Positions 55,815 to 57,800 of a stretch of 57,800 nucleotides of DNA are shown piece by piece (the stretch's first letter is position 1; each line of letters starts with the position of its first letter). The notes below the pieces were generated by a model. The model did no database searches. It had not been told where the DNA came from and worked only from the letters and a program-made list of their open reading frames with translations. A program made the position numbers and the translations under genes. The stretch is from Bacteroidota bacterium (lineage in GTDB: Bacteria > Bacteroidota > Bacteroidia > Chitinophagales > Chitinophagaceae): NCBI GenBank assembly GCA_003175695.1, contig PSRA01000112.1, forward strand, positions 1 to 57,800, given 5' to 3'.

Positions 55815-56867
55815 ATGCCTGAAGAAAGTATTGAACATATTGACTTCGATGAATTAAACAAGAAAGCCATATCAAAGCCCTTGGTTGAACATATTTACAC
55901 AGCGGATCCTTCTGCGCACGTGTTCAATGGAAAAATTTATATCTATCCTTCGCACGATGTTGATGCGGGCGAAGCATTTGATGATTTAGGCAGCCATTTC
56001 GCAATGGAAGACTATCATGTGATATCTATGACCGATCCTGATGCGGAAGCCAAAGACCACGGCGTCGCATTGCATGTAAAAGATGTGTCCTGGGCCGAAA
56101 AGCAAATGTGGGCGCCCGATGCAGCTGAAAAAAATGGTAAATATTACCTCTTCTTTCCAGCAAAAGATCACAATGGAATTTTTAAGATTGGCGTTGCCCT
56201 AAGCGACTCGCCAACCGGCCCGTTCATTGCTGAAGCCCACCCTATTAAAGAAAGTTTTTCAATTGATCCCGCTGTGTTCAAAGATGACGATGACTATTAT
56301 TACATGTATTTTGGTGGTATCTGGGGCGGCCAATTGCAACGCTGGAGAACGGGAAAATTTAATAACAAAGAAGAGGAAAGTCCCACCGCGCATCTTCCCC
56401 CTGATAATGAACCGGCACTTTGCGCAAAGGTTGCAAAACTTCGTGACGATCTTTTGGAGTTTGCTGAAGCGCCAAAAGACGTAGTAATAATTGATGAAAA
56501 TGGCAATCGATTATTGCAGGGTGATACACAAAGAAGATTTTTTGAAGCATCCTGGTTGCACAAGTATAAAGGCAAATATTATTTTTCATATTCGACAGGT
56601 GATACGCATTTTATTTGTTATGCGATAGCTGACAATCCTTATGGACCTTTTAAATATGGTGGAAGAATTTTAAATCCTGTCGTAGGCTGGACCTCTCATC
56701 ATTCAATTGTTGAATTTAAAGGCAACTGGTATTTGTTTTATCACGATAGCAGTCTTAGTAAAGGAGTGACTCATTTACGCAACATTAAAGTTACCCAATT
56801 ATTACACGATGAGAATGGTTATATAAGGACGATAGAACCCTATGGCGGTATAAAAGCACAGTCGTAA
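55815..56867 (+). CDS. Cytoplasmic GH43 beta-xylosidase/arabinofuranosidase
   Basis: 350 residues and no signal peptide, unlike the other two GH43 enzymes here. Catalytic acids are D31 in YTADPSAHV, D151 in SIDPAVF, and E244 in RRFFEASWL. The sequence FNGKIYIYPSHDVDAGEAFD and WAPDAAEKNGKYYLFFPAKD are typical of the intracellular GH43 subfamily 1 enzymes, which lack the extra beta-sandwich. It likely releases xylose from oligosaccharides imported by the GPH symporter, feeding xylose isomerase. Last gene of this short operon; no terminator was found after it. Confidence 0.93.
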   Translation: MPEESIEHIDFDELNKKAISKPLVEHIYTADPSAHVFNGKIYIYPSHDVDAGEAFDDLGSHFAMEDYHVISMTDPDAEAKDHGVALHVKDVSWAEKQMWAPDAAEKNGKYYLFFPAKDHNGIFKIGVALSDSPTGPFIAEAHPIKESFSIDPAVFKDDDDYYYMYFGGIWGGQLQRWRTGKFNNKEEESPTAHLPPDNEPALCAKVAKLRDDLLEFAEAPKDVVIIDENGNRLLQGDTQRRFFEASWLHKYKGKYYFSYSTGDTHFICYAIADNPYGPFKYGGRILNPVVGWTSHHSIVEFKGNWYLFYHDSSLSKGVTHLRNIKVTQLLHDENGYIRTIEPYGGIKAQS

Positions 56868-56949
56868 CAAGAGTCAGAGAGGCCTTTGAAAAAATTTCAC
56901 CCAGGTTCTTAAAACTACCTTTGGGGAAATTAAAAATCAAAGCAGTTAC

Positions 56950-57504
56950 ATGAAAAAGTTAGTATACGCCATTAATCTAACCATCGATGGCACTCTCGAT
57001 CACACCAGTGGTACGCCTGATGAAGAATTAATCTGGTATTTCGCGGACCTCATGCGAAATGCTGGAATGCTCGTCTATGGACGTGTAACATATCAAATGA
57101 TGGTTCCCTATTGGCCGGATATCTTGAAGAACCCCTCCGGAGAGACAAAATCCGATATCGAATTTGCCACGGTATTCGATTCCATACCGAAGGCCGTTTT
57201 CTCACAAACGTTAGCCAGCATAGACGATAAGAATTCCGTCCTTTATCGAACAAAGGTGGAAGATGAAATACTAAAAATGAAAAAGGAGCCCGGTAAAGAT
57301 ATTTGGACAGGGGGCGTGGCGCTGCCGTCACACCTGATTAATCTCGGGCTGATAGATGAATATTTTTTTGTCGTCCATCCTGTCATCGTGGGCAAAGGAA
57401 GGAAGTTGTTAGAAGGTATAAGCCTGCCAAAGAATTTGAAATTGAAGCTTGTAGATTCCAAGATTCTTAAATCGGGATGCGTCGTACTTCACTACCAGAA
57501 GTAA
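56950..57504 (+). CDS. RibD C-terminal/dihydrofolate-reductase-like protein
   Basis: 184 residues in a single RibD_C domain: MKKLVYAINLTIDGTLDHT, MLVYGRVTYQMMVPYW, IWTGGVALPSHLINLGLIDE and HPVIVGKGRKLLEGI. These are the NADPH-binding DHFR-like motifs of stand-alone members, often annotated as dihydrofolate reductase family proteins without a proved substrate. A weakly conserved Asp-x-Thr replacement in the substrate loop is not seen. It lies 82 bases downstream of the GH43 and has no obvious tie to xylan use, so it is probably an unrelated neighbour. Confidence 0.9.
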   Translation: MKKLVYAINLTIDGTLDHTSGTPDEELIWYFADLMRNAGMLVYGRVTYQMMVPYWPDILKNPSGETKSDIEFATVFDSIPKAVFSQTLASIDDKNSVLYRTKVEDEILKMKKEPGKDIWTGGVALPSHLINLGLIDEYFFVVHPVIVGKGRKLLEGISLPKNLKLKLVDSKILKSGCVVLHYQK

Positions 57505-57800
57505 TAATATAAGCAAGCTCAAATTGAGAACAATCGCCCGATAATAGTTTGCAATCCGGGCTTAAGTTGGCGGGGATTTAATGAGAATTTTGCGACCGGA
57601 TTTTTCAGCCTTTCTTTCTGGATAGAATCGCAATCCTGTTCCAATATTTGGCGCTGATCCTGCATCAACTACGGTTCGACCCCCAACCTCAAATCAGATG
57701 AAGCCATCTGGAAAATAGAAACTTCGATTGCCGATTCCCAACCGGCGCTACAATCAAATTCATCTTTCCTTCTCCCGGGACACGCCAAAAGAACTGGCGG
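57505..57800. other. Right-edge intergenic DNA, no gene seen
   Basis: No start-to-stop frame of note on either strand. The last 130 bases have an open stretch reading INYGSTPNLKSDEAIWKIE before the edge; it may be part of an unrecognised coding segment or chance. A short GCCCG/CGGGC pair lies at about 57536-57561. Confidence 0.4.

Overview
The window looks like a chromosomal piece of a Bacteroidota bacterium, most likely of the Chitinophagaceae type. This rests on two SusC/SusD pairs, a C-terminal type IX secretion sorting domain, giant VCBS/FG-GAP lipoproteins, large sets of secreted glycoside hydrolases, AT-rich intergenic DNA and weak Shine-Dalgarno signals. Genus-level placement is inference; no rRNA or tRNA gene was seen.

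Left flank (1-5186) is a mixed accessory stretch. It holds a CutA-like gene cut by the window edge, an HxlR regulator, and a Fic (AMPylator-type) protein with a DNA-binding tail and an upstream array of TGTCGA inverted repeats. A C-terminal scrap of a tyrosine recombinase lies next to a 13-bp direct repeat. These are followed by a small secreted protein, a degenerate stretch, and a secreted beta-propeller-like protein with a T9SS tail.

Middle cluster (about 5491-18873, all + strand) is the part I could not match to any described system. Four paralogous carboxymuconolactone decarboxylase/AhpD-like proteins, each keeping C-x-x-C-x-x-x-H, are interleaved with an MFS transporter and a stand-alone MetE catalytic-domain protein. 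Two related small membrane-anchored proteins bracket them. Next come a SusC/SusD pair with no carbohydrate enzyme nearby, and two paralogous DUF3179 membrane proteins. A plausible reading, inferred only, is uptake of a non-glycan molecule through SusCD and MFS followed by thiol redox or alkyl-transfer chemistry.

Right part (about 23525-56867) is a polysaccharide utilisation locus for decorated arabinoxylan. On the - strand are SusC and SusD, ending in a strong terminator, and then a VCBS lipoprotein with xylose isomerase. A long - strand operon (52561 to 37027) encodes GH95, a CE1-type esterase, GH127/146, GH43, a GH39-like enzyme, GH9, GH51 and GH43. Divergently, on the + strand, lie a GH10 xylanase, a GPH sugar symporter and a cytoplasmic GH43. 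A LacI-family regulator (32449-33483) sits beside SusC. Four copies of a TGCAATCGGTTGCA-like operator lie upstream of SusC, of the regulator, and at both sides of the GH95/GH10 divergent region, which ties the locus into one regulon. Backbone cleavage (GH10, perhaps GH9), side-chain removal (GH43, GH51, GH127/146, GH95, esterase), import (SusCD, GPH) and intracellular conversion (GH43, XylA) form a coherent path to xylulose. No glucuronidase or xylulokinase is present here.

Between the two clusters and inside the second sit three large VCBS/FG-GAP lipoproteins of unknown function. The right edge has an isolated RibD-C-terminal/DHFR-like protein.
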